Shown here: piece by piece, positions 46,437 to 57,714 of the stretch | Numbering within the stretch: the stretch's first letter is position 1 | Layout: the number at the start of each line of letters is the position of its first letter | Assembly (NCBI GenBank): GCA_000733355.1 | Contig: JNVV01000005.1 | Coordinates: 720,649-784,648, forward strand | Direction of reading: 5' to 3' | Length of the DNA: 64,000 nucleotides | From: Falciphora oryzae | Lineage: Eukaryota > Ascomycota > Sordariomycetes > Magnaporthales > Magnaporthaceae | The notes under the pieces: model-generated | The model's input: only the letters and a program-made list of their open reading frames with translations | The model's database searches: none | What the model was told of the DNA's origin: nothing | Made by a program: the position numbers and the translations under genes

Positions 46437-48113
46437 GACCGGAATCGGCAGCGGTGCGATGTCGGGGGTGGAAACCGGAGACGGTGTCGGAGGCACTGAT
46501 GGGGAAGGGCGCCCTGGACGTCTTGGTCCAGTTTCTTCTGGTCGATATTCCAGTTTTCCATTGTCGCCCAGCCGAGCTAGAGCCCACAGCTAAACGCGGT
46601 TGACTGGCTGCCCAAGGGAACGGGACGGAGAGTAAGGACGAGGCGCCGGTGGGGGGGATCGGTTTCCAAGAGAACGGAGTCCGCGGGTGCGTTCGTTGGA
46701 AAGAAAAATAAAGCCCAATTGAAAGCGCTGTGCCGTAGGAGGGGTTGTAGGAGGGGCGCCCGCCAGCGTGACAGCATCAGACAATGACTGCAGCTGGCAT
46801 GGGCGGCGTTGGAGGAGGCAGGCGCGGTTGACTGGCATGAGCGCTAAAGCCAAATGCTACCATCACCCAATCTCGCTCACGACAGGAAAAGACGGCACCC
46901 CAGTGCCTCAACTATTTTCTCTAGTCTTTTCTGTACTTCTTCATGTTCACGTTTTACTTTCTGTGTTTGTGTTTTTTTCTGTTCCTGTACCACTCTCTAT
47001 TTTCTTGGCGGTGGTACGGGCAGGTTAGAGGTGCCAATTTTTTTTTTTTTTCTCGTGGACGAGCCAATCCCATCGAACAAGTGTGGCTGTCTCTGCAATG
47101 TAGCTGCCCCTTTAGGAAGCCACCCATCACCGAAGCGAACAGCAGGCAATCAGGCCGGATCTCAACAATCGTAAAAGTGTTGAACTTTAACTCGACGCCC
47201 ATCCCTCAAAAAGGCTGATTGATGCTTGATTCGTTATTGACCTTGTTAGCTGCCCGGTGTTAGTTCGAGGTTGTCTATATTCTCGGCGCCATCTTTAGCT
47301 TCTCGCGCGACAAGCGGCAATCGCCTCACCGTTGGTGGGGCACATCTACATGTACCAAAGACGACGCATGCAAGTCCAGCCTTACCTCGCATAAGCTTCT
47401 AGGTCAGTCCACGCGGTTCTTTCATTGCTACGGCACCTAAAATGTGCTAAGGTATGCACACTACATGCACCCATGTTGCAATGACACGGCCCGCATGTCG
47501 CAGTTGAAGGAGACGTGTGCCTCTGCGATTCGATGCGGTAAAACTATCGAGCCGTGGCACTGATTCTGGAGCCAAGGTATGTTCGTAATCGCGCGTTCCA
47601 TCCAGCCTGCCCAGAGGCAGTCAAAGCCGGTCCACAAGTCCGCTGCAACATCGCGCACATCGTAGCCTCAGTCCTCTTGTCCTCGTGGAGCTTGGCACCA
47701 GAGCCGCTTGGCCACTCAAGGCCCGTTCTTTCCATGCCCGTCACATCCAATGCTGCCTAGCAAACCAACTCTCGCGATCCCATTCATGCCCGGCATATGC
47801 AAAAGCGTGCCTGGTTCCCTGTCCGACACAATGTGGGGGATAGGAAACGCAGCCCTAGAGGAAGCCCCAGAATGGAATCTCCTGGCTCTGGGCACTGTTC
47901 TGGTCTGGTGTGCGACGATCACGACATGTCGTGGTCCAGTCATCCAACTTCATTATTCGCCACCGCCAACTTCCTCGGGGGGCACAGAGCCTCACGAGGC
48001 CTCGAGGCTGATACCCAACCATACAGCGCCGTTAGGTCGTATAACAAAGGAACTGCACAAAATAGGGGGCGCACCGCCCAACAGGGTGCGATATAGCATG
48101 GTGGGAAATTCCG

Positions 48114-48250
48114 CTTCACTCCTGACTGGGCACCGACGCCTATGAGCAGGAAACATCAAGCTTCACCCCTGACTGGGCGTCGGTGTCTTTGGACAGGAAA
48201 GGAAAACCTTCACCTCTGACAGGGCACCAAAGGCTCAAAAAGGACACAAG
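48114..48250. repeat. 47-bp tandem repeat, about 2.9 copies
   Basis: Units begin with CTTCAC at 48114, 48161 and 48208 and share TGACTGGGC or TGACAGGGC near the start. The first two are exactly 47 bp. It lies about 280 bp beyond the NUP82 stop codon. Confidence 0.85.
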
Positions 48251-48532
48251 AATGACATGAAAGTAGTAGAAAAAAAACAAGGAACTCATCGTAACCTGTT
48301 CGTACTAGGTGCTACAATGCGTATCATCATGACACGGAGTAAAAGGAAAAATAGAGACACGATGAAAAAAGAACTCCGAAAAAAAAGGGGGCTTGCTTCA
48401 AAGACCGCCGTCGTTTCCATAATCCATCTACCCTGTCCAACTCTGGATTCCGCAGTAGCCGCTGAGCCAAAAACGCCCGCCCCGGCGTACCACCACTGCA
48501 AGCATTACATCCCCTACCATCCCTGTCTCTTC

Positions 48533-51471
48533 TCAACCAGCTATGGTGAGCTTCTCGAGGCGGTGCTTGACGGCCTCGACCAATGTCGTCTCCCTCTCGA
48601 GGAGCTGCATGACCTGGCTAATCTTTGCCTTCCGCACATCTGCTGGGATCTTCATGTTGGGGGTCGACGGCCGCTGCTGCACCGCCTCGTCCGCCTTCTT
48701 GTCGTCCCCGCCGCCGCCATTGCCGGCGGCCTTGTCCCTGTCCTGCAGTAGCTGCTGCCGCTGCTGCTGAAGCGCCTCGGCCTGCCGCACAAGCTCCGTC
48801 TTGAGCGCCGTGACCTCGTCGAATCGCTTGCTGTACTGCCTCACCTTGGATGAGGCGCTGTTGGCGTCGCCCGAGCTGCTGTCGTCGTTGCCGCCCATGA
48901 CGCTCGCCTCGAGCGAGCGCACCTCATCCATCCACGCCCTCTCCTTGTCGCTAAGCTCCCTGCTGTTCGCCCGACCGACCGACCGCTTGAGCTTGTCCAT
49001 ACGCTCGGTAAGCTCGCGTTGTCTGGTCTGCGCCCGCTCCAGCCGCCGCTGTAGCCGCACGTGGTCCGGGAGCCCGGACTCGTCCTCGTCATCGTCCTGC
49101 TGCGCGTCCTCCTCGCCCGCGATCTTGTCGATCTTCTGCTTGAGCATGTTCATCTTCATGATCTGCTCGTGCAGCTCCGACGGCAGCTGCTGGAGCCGCC
49201 TGAACAGCTCTCCGACCGCCTTGTTGACCCGCTCTGTCTGGGCGTCTATCCGCTGGTGCGCGTTGGTGAGCACCGTCAACGACGCCGCCGACAGCCTGAT
49301 CTCGTGAGTCAGTACCGCCTGGTAGCGGCTCGTCCGTGCCATCTTGAGAAATTCGGATATCTCGTTTTGCTCGTCGAACACCTCCATGGACGGCTGGAAC
49401 GCTGGCCGAGGCTCGCAGATAACGAGCGGCTTCGCCTCGTCCTCATCACTGTGAACGCCGCCGTCTCCCGGCGTCTGAAGCGACGGTGACAGAGCTCCGG
49501 ATATCGCCGGCCTGAACTCGTCCTCGGGCGCCTCGAACGACAGCGCTACGGCTCCCTGTGCCGTGCTAGACAGGAGAAAGTATCCCAGGTCGGGGTCCCG
49601 GATCGCCACCGCAGCGGCCAGCGGTGCACCCCTGTGCGTGTACACCCTGTCCCTCGTCGATGTTTGCCCCTTGACGAGAAGATCTAACCGGAATTCCGAC
49701 CCAGCTGCCGAGTCACCCTGGAGCTCGCTCTCCAACCGAAAGACCCACGGTGCCAGAGACACCAGCGCGATTCCGGCTGGATGTGTGATGAAAAATGAGT
49801 ATCGAGAAGTGACATCAGGGCTGATCATGGGCCATGCGTCGTTTGTAACTTCCATGGGCCGCATCACGTCTAGCGTCTGGAAGGTGAGAAGTGATGGGAG
49901 GGGAGCGTTTCCAACGGGAACCTGCCGCGCGAACCTAGATTTGCTCGCAGAGGGCAGCCAACGTGCCTGAACTCCCTCAAGGTCAAGGCAGACCCGTAGC
50001 TGCCCGCTGGTAGAGACGAGACAGATGATGGACAACGACAGGCCCTCCGAGTCTGCGTCGTCCATCTGGAGCTCCTCATCGTCTTCGCCCATCATAAGGT
50101 CGTCGGTATCGATCTTCTCACCGATCACGTAGATGTCTGTTAGCTCCACGTCTAGATCATTGTCGTCGGGTGCCTCTAGCTCGAGGTCGAAAGGGCCTTG
50201 CAATTTGGGCACTGCGCCGGGCCGCGACGGGCGGTTGAATATTTCGGTTGTCGGATCGGTGATGGAGCCCTCCACGATCCTTGGCTCCTGGTTGTCCAGG
50301 TCCGACATCCACTCTAGCTGCTGCTGTGCCAGCAGCTTCTCCTGCGCAGGGACGGCTGGATCGTCCTCGATGGCCGCGAGCTTCGCGACTATAGACACAG
50401 AGAGTGAGGGTATGAGGGTCGGAGGCGGGGCCCAGCGCTGGGGCAGGAGGGGGCACAGGGCGTACAGGTCGCCGCCGCGCATCGCGATCCAGAGCGTCAT
50501 GGACGACCAAGACCCGGAGCCTCGGCCGCCACCAAAGCAGGCCGCAGCCACTTCCATGTCGAACGAGTCTGGGGAGAACCCCTTGTTCATGGCACCCGTC
50601 GATGCGCTGAAGTCCTGGTCCAGAGACGTTCCGTCCGCGAGCTTTCTCAGGTCCACCGCGAGGGTCGGGGTGTCGAAGGACCACCGATCGGCCGGTGACA
50701 GCTCCCACACACGCACGACAGCCTCCTCGGTCACCGTGACGAGCGCGGAGCCGTTGACGCCGAGCGGATGAAAGACGGCAGACATGATCGGGGACTTTGA
50801 AGTCACGTGTGTTGTCGGGCCGAGAGTCCAGAACTTTGCCTTGAGCGGCCCTGTGTCCTGGGCGGTCAAGTGGGACGGGTCGGGCAGCATGCAGATGTGG
50901 ACCGTGTGTGTCGTTAGGACGGCCAGGTAGTTAGACTGTGGTGACATGACGAGCTGCTTGATGTCATCTGCTACTGGGGTTTTGATTGTCTGTTGCGCGC
51001 AAAGCCGGCAAGTTAGTATACTGCTCTATGTCAGGGCCTTCCCCGCGTAATCAGGAGATGCGGAGCAGTCTGGTGGTGAAGACTCACGCGCATGCCCTGG
51101 GCGTGGCCAGCGGCGGCGAACATGAGATCCGCGTCGTCATCCTCATGTATCGCGAACGAGTTCGGGTCCGAATCCTCGCGCTTGACGCGGACGCGGCCGG
51201 ACCTGTCGGTGGCGCCGCCCGCCTGTTTGGAAGCCCACAGCTCCTTGAGGTAGACGAGGTCGCCCCATCGAAGCTCCCTGCCGTTGGCGACAAAGACTTC
51301 CGTACCGCGACGGGCTATGGTGCGCCTGGGCCCAGGCTTGGGCTTGCCGCCCTTGGAGTTGACCGACGGGTACGAGCTCCTTTTGGGATCGAGCTCGGGC
51401 GGCGCAAACAGACTGTGGCCGGGGGCTGGTTCGTTCAGCCAGGCCGGCGTGTAGCTTGTGATTTTGACCAT
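48533..51471 (-). CDS. NUP82: Nucleoporin Nup82 (Nup88-like)
   Basis: Component of the cytoplasmic face of the nuclear pore involved in mRNA export. Two exons, 51471-51088 and 50989-48533, give 946 residues; the 98-nt intron has donor GTGAGT, branch ACTAAC and acceptor CAACAG. The N-terminal ~550 residues form a WD-like beta-propeller: MSPQSNYLAVLTTHTVHICM, then SAVFHPLGVNGSALVTVTEE followed by VVRVWELS. Acidic linkers follow (DDEELQMDDADSEG). The last ~280 residues are strongly coiled-coil (Leu/Glu/Lys/Gln heptads with RLERAQTRQRELTERMDKLK), as expected for assembly with partner nucleoporins. Length fits fungal Nup82 proteins. It is head-to-head with CBP20. Family call rests on domain order and the propeller motifs. 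Confidence 0.85.
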
Positions 51472-52129
51472 CGTGAGCGTGAAGGGTTCGACTGCGATGG
51501 CTCGGCGGGGCCGGTATCAGCTCAACATGAGGGATGCTCGGGTGCTGGATTCGACGGCGGCAGGGTTGGGCGTGACGGCCTGAGGAAAAAAAAAAAAGTT
51601 GGGTGCCGCCCGCCTTTGCTGGCCAGCAGGACGACGCTATGGATACCAAACAGGCGGTAGCGCGTAGAATTAATATTGAAAACGGCAAAGTGAGTTGCAA
51701 AAGCAATTCCTGGACGTTTTTCCCAAGCCGTTGGCTTTGTGATAGGCACTTCTTGGGGCAGTTGGTGAGTCTGCAACCCGAGCAAACAAATGTCCAAAAC
51801 GACGAGGTGGTGAGAGGGAGCAAGTCCGAGCTTGGGATTTTCAATGGGGCCCCTTGCATGCCTGACAGCACCAGAACGGGGAAGCTCAGCCGCGAATTTC
51901 TTAGCGCGACGACGCAGCGGATCGCGAACCGACTACGGTAGAAAACCGAAGGGCTGGGCGGGCAGGCAGTTGGCGGAGGGACCCACTTCCCTGCCGCGCA
52001 GAGCTCCATTTGACCAAATCTACGAGCCGCCGCCGACATAATTGAAATTCAGCTCTTGGTAGGTTACAACTTCGCGAGGTTGCGCCCCGAGTCCCGCGCC
52101 ACGCAACCAACGACCACCACTCTATTCAT
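51472..52129. promoter_or_regulatory. Divergent intergenic region, NUP82 / CBP20
   Basis: 658 bp between start codons of two mRNA-export-related genes. A run of about 12 A lies near 51583-51597. No specific factor site recognised. Confidence 0.5.
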
Positions 52130-52782
52130 ATGATGGCGCCCCCCGTGCGGAACACAGTCGACCGGCTCGACAGGCCAAGCGCCTACTTCAACCATAAACA
52201 GAAGCGGCGCAGGACCGACAGGGACGCAGACGGCCCCGATGAAGATGCGGAGCTGCAGCAGCCAAAGGCCGATCCTCTCGCCAATGCGACCACCCTCTAC
52301 GTCGGGAACCTGTAGGTTTTCACCAATCGCCTTTCTACCCTGCTGAGCAATCTCTCATCCCCTATCCACATCTGCATAGATCCTTTTTCACCACCGAGGA
52401 GCAGATTTACGAGCTCTTCTCCAAGTGCGGCGAGATCAAGCGCCTAGTCATGGGCCTGGACCGGTTCAACAAGACGCCCTGCGGCTTCTGCTTCGTCGAG
52501 TACTACACACACCAGGACGCGCTGGACTGCATGAAGTTCATCGGCGGCACCAAGCTGGACGAGCGCGTCATCCGCACCGACCTCGACCCTGGGTTCGAAG
52601 AGGGTAGACAGTATGGCCGGGGCAAGTCGGGAGGCCAGGTCCGTGACGAGTACCGCGACGACTACGACGAAGGTCGCGGCGGGCTCGGCCGTGCCGTCCA
52701 GCTGGAACGCGAGGCCAGGGACCGCGAGAACAGGGACGCCAGGGAGTCGAGGGACAGCGGAGACCGCGGCCATCTGAGATAA
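52130..52782 (+). CDS. CBP20: Nuclear cap-binding protein 20 kDa subunit
   Basis: RNA-recognition-motif protein that with CBP80 binds the m7G cap in the nucleus. Two exons, 52130-52311 and 52380-52782, encode 194 residues; the 68-nt intron interrupts RNP2, with LYVGNL before and [13 protein letters not shown] after. RNP1 is CGFCFVEY. The cap-stacking pattern [10 protein letters not shown] lies upstream of the RRM. The C terminus is Arg/Asp/Glu/Gly-rich ([11 protein letters not shown], then RD/RE repeats), as in other CBP20 proteins. Two adjacent ATGs (52130, 52133) begin the frame; the first is used. Both CBP20 and the divergent NUP82 act in mRNA export. Confidence 0.95.
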
Positions 52783-53290
52783 AGGGAGGGCTTGACAAGC
52801 CGGCGTGAGGAAAACGTAACGACCACTTTCACTTGGGTAGACCTCTCTGCTTGCCAGCAGGGAGAGTCCAGAGGCCGTGGATGTGGATCTTACAAAGGCA
52901 GATGATACCAGAATATATGATTTCGCCACGGTTACTTTATTCCTCTTGTGTTACATAGACTACAACCGGAGCAGAGGGCGGTCAGATGGTCCCTGCAAGT
53001 AGTCCAACCAGATGCCTTCCTCACTGACATAACTGTATATAAGCTGAATAGCTGGTGGTGGTATAGTGACGATAATTCCAAGCCATGATGCCCATTATCA
53101 AGGGTAGTTTCCTCCCGCCCCGTCCGGAGATGCTCGGGAGGGCTGAGCCATGGCCACCATCTTGGGCCAATGCCTCAGCGCTCGAAAATGACTAGCTAGC
53201 TAGTCGTCGACGAGAAGAGCCTCTGAAGGCGCATATCCGACATGAGGTAAGCTCGATGGTAATCGAGCCCGTCGCGCCTGAAGGAAAAGG
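52783..53290. other. Intergenic region between convergent CBP20 and MRPL31
   Basis: About 500 bp holding both 3' ends. No coding frame supported. Confidence 0.5.
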
Positions 53291-53860
53291 CTAGAATCCG
53301 GGGGGATTGACCCGCTGGGACACTCTGGTCCACTTGGGGAGCTCTAAACGTGAGGTTTCGAGATCGCGTTAGCCCTCGCCGCTAGCAAAGGAGACTATGG
53401 GTGGCATATGATGCATGTTTGGCAACAGCGTACTGTGGATTCCCTTGCGATACTTCTTCTCCTTGCGGTCGAAGATGGTGTACTTGTCCTTGGGCAGCAT
53501 CTCCTCCTCCCTGGGCATCTCGGCCTTCCACCTCTCGAGCGCCTTGAGTGTCTCCCCCTGCTTGCTCAGCGCCTGGTTGATGGTGTCGACGACACTGTCG
53601 ACCGCCCGTAGCCGCCTGCGGTGGCGGAGCTTCTGGAAGCGCGAGAGACGCCAGGGTATCTTCCTGCATTTCGGTCGGCAAGTAGAATTGGTTAGGAAGT
53701 GCCGGCATGGTAGCTGTCCTCTTGCTTGGGTTTGGGGACGGGATCTTGCGCCGGAGGCAGGAAGCTTTCTTGAGGATGCGCTTTGAGATTTGGGCGAGGG
53801 GGAAGCCTACCAGAGAAGACCGCCATTTAAAGGATTTGTTATCCTGAAGGGGCCGAACAT
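53291..53860 (-). CDS. MRPL31: Mitochondrial large-subunit ribosomal protein L31 (mL60)
   Basis: Small basic protein of the fungal mitochondrial large ribosomal subunit. Three exons on the minus strand, 53860-53811, 53663-53434 and 53343-53291, join to 110 residues. No single long frame shows this gene; it appears only after splicing. Exon 1 is MFGPFRITNPLNGGLLW, exon 2 starts KIPWRLSRFQKLRHRRRLRAV and ends KYRKGIH, and exon 3 is KLPKWTRVSQRVNPPGF. These blocks are the recognised pattern of fungal L31. Introns are 147 and 90 nt. The gene is head-to-head with TRS20, 370 bp apart. Exon 1 is only 50 nt. Confidence 0.93.
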
Positions 53861-54230
53861 TATGCCAGTCTGGGGGAGGGGGGGTTGTGGCGTTGTTCAG
53901 TTGCTCGTCAACTCGAGCACCGAAGATGGCCTTTTTTCCGGAGTCAAGCAATGTGGCGGGTGGGTCCCGGGTTCCTAACTGGACGAGGCAGCTCCACCCG
54001 TGCACACATGGCTCGCCCTCGCCCGCCTTGAATGGGAGACGACAAGCTCCCTCCGGTTTTCCCGGATGCTAGCACATCTGTGAATGTCTCGTACGAGACA
54101 CCATTGGCAAATAATGTTGCAAGGCGCTACACCCCTATACTAGAAACAGCCGAAAGGACGACGACAGCTACCAGGGCCGCCGACAGACTGACCGAACGGG
54201 CGCAGTGGCGCTCCATCCCCTCCATGTGCC
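53861..54230. promoter_or_regulatory. Divergent promoter region, MRPL31 / TRS20, with repeat copy
   Basis: 370 bp between start codons. It contains copy 2 of the two-part dispersed repeat (54008-54147). Part B ends 84 bp before the TRS20 start codon. Confidence 0.55.
54008..54147. repeat. Dispersed two-part repeat, copy 2
   Basis: Part A (54008-54060) carries GGCTCGCCCTCGCCCG and matches 46308-46360 inverted. Part B (54101-54147) matches 46391-46436 directly. The order A then B is the same at both loci but part A is flipped. Confidence 0.7.
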
Positions 54231-54867
54231 ATGTCGTACTATTTCGCCATAATCGGGACGCAGGACAACCCCCTCTTCGAATATGAGTTCGGCACATCAA
54301 AGCAAGGCAACGACGGCATAGCGCGCTTCGCCGAGGGCAGCCGCCACATGAACCAGTTCATCCTGCATGGTAGCCTGGATATCGTCGAGGAGGCGCAGTG
54401 GAATACGGGCCAGATGTGAGCATTCTTCTCCCTTCAAGGGTCGGGAACTCTCCGCGAGCCTTGCGCGCGCCCGACCAGTGTGACTGAGCGCCCTCCGCGC
54501 GGAGACTACGCGAGGCTAGTCGTTATCAGCTGACCAGCCTTTCCTTCCCCAAAAAACCAGGTACCTAAAGTGCATCGACAAGTTCTTCAACAGCTACGTC
54601 TCGTGCTTCGTGACGGGCTCCAACGCAAAGTTCCTGCTGCTGCACCAGCCCGCGCAGCAGTCGCTGACGGCGGGGCGCATGTCGGCCAACTCGATCGCCA
54701 CGAACCCGACGGGCCCCGCGACCGAGGAGGCCATCCGCAACTTCTTCACGGAGGTCTACGAGAGCTGGGTCAAGGCCATCATGAGCCCCTTCTACAGGGT
54801 CAACATGGAGATCAAGAGCCCCGTCTTCCGCTCGAGGGTGGCCGCGGCCGGCAAGAAGTATCTGTGA
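54231..54867 (+). CDS. TRS20: TRAPP complex subunit Trs20 (sedlin)
   Basis: Longin-like subunit of the TRAPP tethering complexes in ER-Golgi and autophagy traffic. Two exons, 54231-54415 and 54561-54867, give 163 residues; the 145-nt intron has donor GTGAGC and acceptor ACCAG. Motifs: YYFAIIGTQDNPLFEYEFG at the start, ILHGSLDIVEE, then YLKCIDKFFNSYVSCFVTG and a C-terminal FRSRVAAAGKKYL. These match the sedlin family along the whole length. An earlier ATG at 54223 is out of frame. Confidence 0.95.
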
Positions 54868-55401
54868 TGGCATCCGACATAAATACATCCATACACTGGG
54901 GAAACCTCTTAAACCTTCAAACAGCTTGGCGGAGGAGTGGGCACAGAGCAGTGGAAGGGACTGCTGGCCAGACGAGAAGGCGAAGCGTGGTCAGGAGCGC
55001 CGATCAGAACGGCATGGCATGATAGAACGAGACGTGATCTCAGATACCCCGTCGAATAGAGTAGAGTTATGGGACTATGTCTGAGCAGACACGCCCGCAA
55101 GCGACCCGGGAAGATAAGCATACAAGAGACGCAAGCACATTCACGCAGGTCGAGACAGTAATCTTGATCATGAAGTTTGTTTAATCAAGGGAGTCATGAA
55201 TCCCAGACTCCCTGGTGCCGTGCTATGTACTCGCCGAACGCCAGTGACCATTTCCCCAAGATTCCCAGAATAACGTCGCGACTAAGACAGGCGGGTCGAC
55301 TCAGACACTTCGCCTTCTCCAAAAGATATGGTAAAGAGACAACCACACCACCACCGCCATCCACCCGCAGCGAAAAGATAAGTCCGGTTCGGTAAGGTCG
55401 T
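54868..55401. other. Intergenic region between convergent TRS20 and histone H4
   Basis: 534 bp, both 3' ends. No coding frame or histone stem-loop was recognised. Confidence 0.5.
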
Positions 55402-55978
<577 letters not shown>

Positions 55979-57714
55979 CTTGATAGATGGGAATAGGTTT
56001 TAGTTGATTAAGTTGATGGAATTGTCGTCGCTGGGACGAGGATGTTGATGCGAGCTTTGTTTGTTTTGTGGTTTGTTGATGCAGTATGCAGGAGAGACGG
56101 GAGTGGAAGAGGTCGAGGGGACTGGTTATGGTGGGTTGGGAGATTTTATATGGCTGCAGGCTGATTTGGCGGGTGCACGCGCTGGGTGATGGGCGAGTGA
56201 CGAAAAAAAAAAACGCGCTAGTCAGTTTTGGGAATTGCGGATTTTACGTAGGGGTGCGGTGCGTTGTTGCGGTGTCAGAAAAATCGAAAAAGGCCAGGCG
56301 AGAAAGGAAAAAAAGCGTGTCGCATTTGATTTCTTCCCTGCAAAAATTTGGAGCGTGCAAATGCGGGTGCTTTCCCTCCCTGTTCGAAAATGCGGGCAAA
56401 CGCGTTAGTTTCGAATTGCTTGTTGCAACTGACGGCGCATTTTCTGATTCGTGCCGCGGCCCCGCAGGCGTGCCCGTGCTGCTGCTGATTTTGGCCCGCC
56501 AATGGAACTAATGTGGTGGTCCGTGCACCATGCCTGGCGGCCCCGCATTTGATTTGATCACCATTCCTCTTCCCCTGGAGAGACGCGTCGGGCGCGGTCA
56601 CGAGCGTGGGGGAAACGCGAGCAGTTTCCTCGTTCTGACTTATGGGATTGACTGGAACATGTTCCTGTTGGCTCAAATATTGGGCATCTGGGAGGCCTAA
56701 GTCGAGTCGGTTCTTTCCATGGGCGCCTGTTGCATCGTGTTGCAGTTTGCGGCTCGTTCCTTGCTCGAGTTGGCGTGCATGGTTCACCAGCCTTTGCTCA
56801 CCAAGCATCGAGCTCCGTCCCATCATCTCTCTTCGATCCATCCGCCTTCGCAGTCCACACTGCATATTGGACGACCAGTCGGTCAGTGATCGGGAACCGA
56901 GGGCACCCCCATTTGATTCTGTTCTCATCTCTTCATCAACGGTCTTTTGTCTATCTGCAACGACACCTTTGGCCTTTAGGTTTCCTCGGTCTCGAGGCTC
57001 TTAGAGCAGCGAACGTGCCGCTTTGTTTAGAGCAGGCGATGGGCACACAACGGCAGATAGGAAACGGAAGTGTAGGAATGCGGTAATGGCTGGATGTCAA
57101 TGTCCGGCGTGTTGGCTTCTTGTTATCGTACAGACGGGGATGCTGTGACTGAATGCTCAGGTACCCATATACCCCTTAGGCCTGCCCGGCCCCGAGAGAA
57201 AGTTGACCCCAACGCAAAATAACAACCCAACCAGGCCGTGAATCCCCACCGCCTTCCCGGCCTTTTCCCATTCTGTTCCTCATGAGAATCAGAGAACAGC
57301 CAAAAACTTCGCTAAGGTGATGGTTTCCAGAACGCCGTCGCCATGCTGCGTATCCATGGACGTTGGTTTTTAAGCAAAATACAATCAATTCATCCACCCA
57401 CTTTCCCCATGAACCCACCCTGTGAATGCTAGGCTGTCCAGCCGAACCAAAACGCCCTGCAAGAAGCCCAAAAAAACAGGGGTGTACCGGAGGTGGGTGG
57501 CTGCCTGCTGTTGAACCCAGGAACCAAAAAGTGATAGGCAGCAACCGGGCCCGACGCTTTGTCAGATGCAATGTTCAAGTCGACCCAAAATAGATATCCA
57601 TTCGAGGTCATGTGCCGCTGTGTGTGATCTGGTCGTGATGTAGGCATGTGACTCGGATATGGCCGTCCGAGTTCCAGGGGCAGCCGCCCTAATAGAAAAG
57701 AAAAAAGGTATAAC
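55979..57714. other. 1.7-kb region between histone H4 and CDC27
   Basis: It holds the H4 promoter and the CDC27 3' end. No frame with family features was seen in between. Confidence 0.5.
56144..56151 (-). promoter_or_regulatory. TATA box of histone H4
   Basis: TATAAAAT-type element on the minus strand about 165 bp before the H4 start codon. Plausible by position; not tested. Confidence 0.45.

Larger units (their letters stand above)
44987..48532. other. 3.5-kb gene-free, repeat-bearing region
   Basis: No coding frame is supported; the longest frames lack domain or codon-usage signals. It holds a GGTACC palindrome cluster near 45355-45383, one copy of a dispersed repeat at 46308-46436, a T run at about 47038-47051 and a 47-bp tandem repeat at 48114-48250. 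Confidence 0.5.

Noticed and set aside
48114..48250. CRISPR-like array
   Set aside because: Units are contiguous diverged tandem copies without unique spacers, and the genome is eukaryotic.
53382..54005. A 207-codon minus-strand frame overlapping MRPL31
   Set aside because: It reads across the MRPL31 introns in the wrong frame; splicing gives the recognisable 110-residue ribosomal protein instead.
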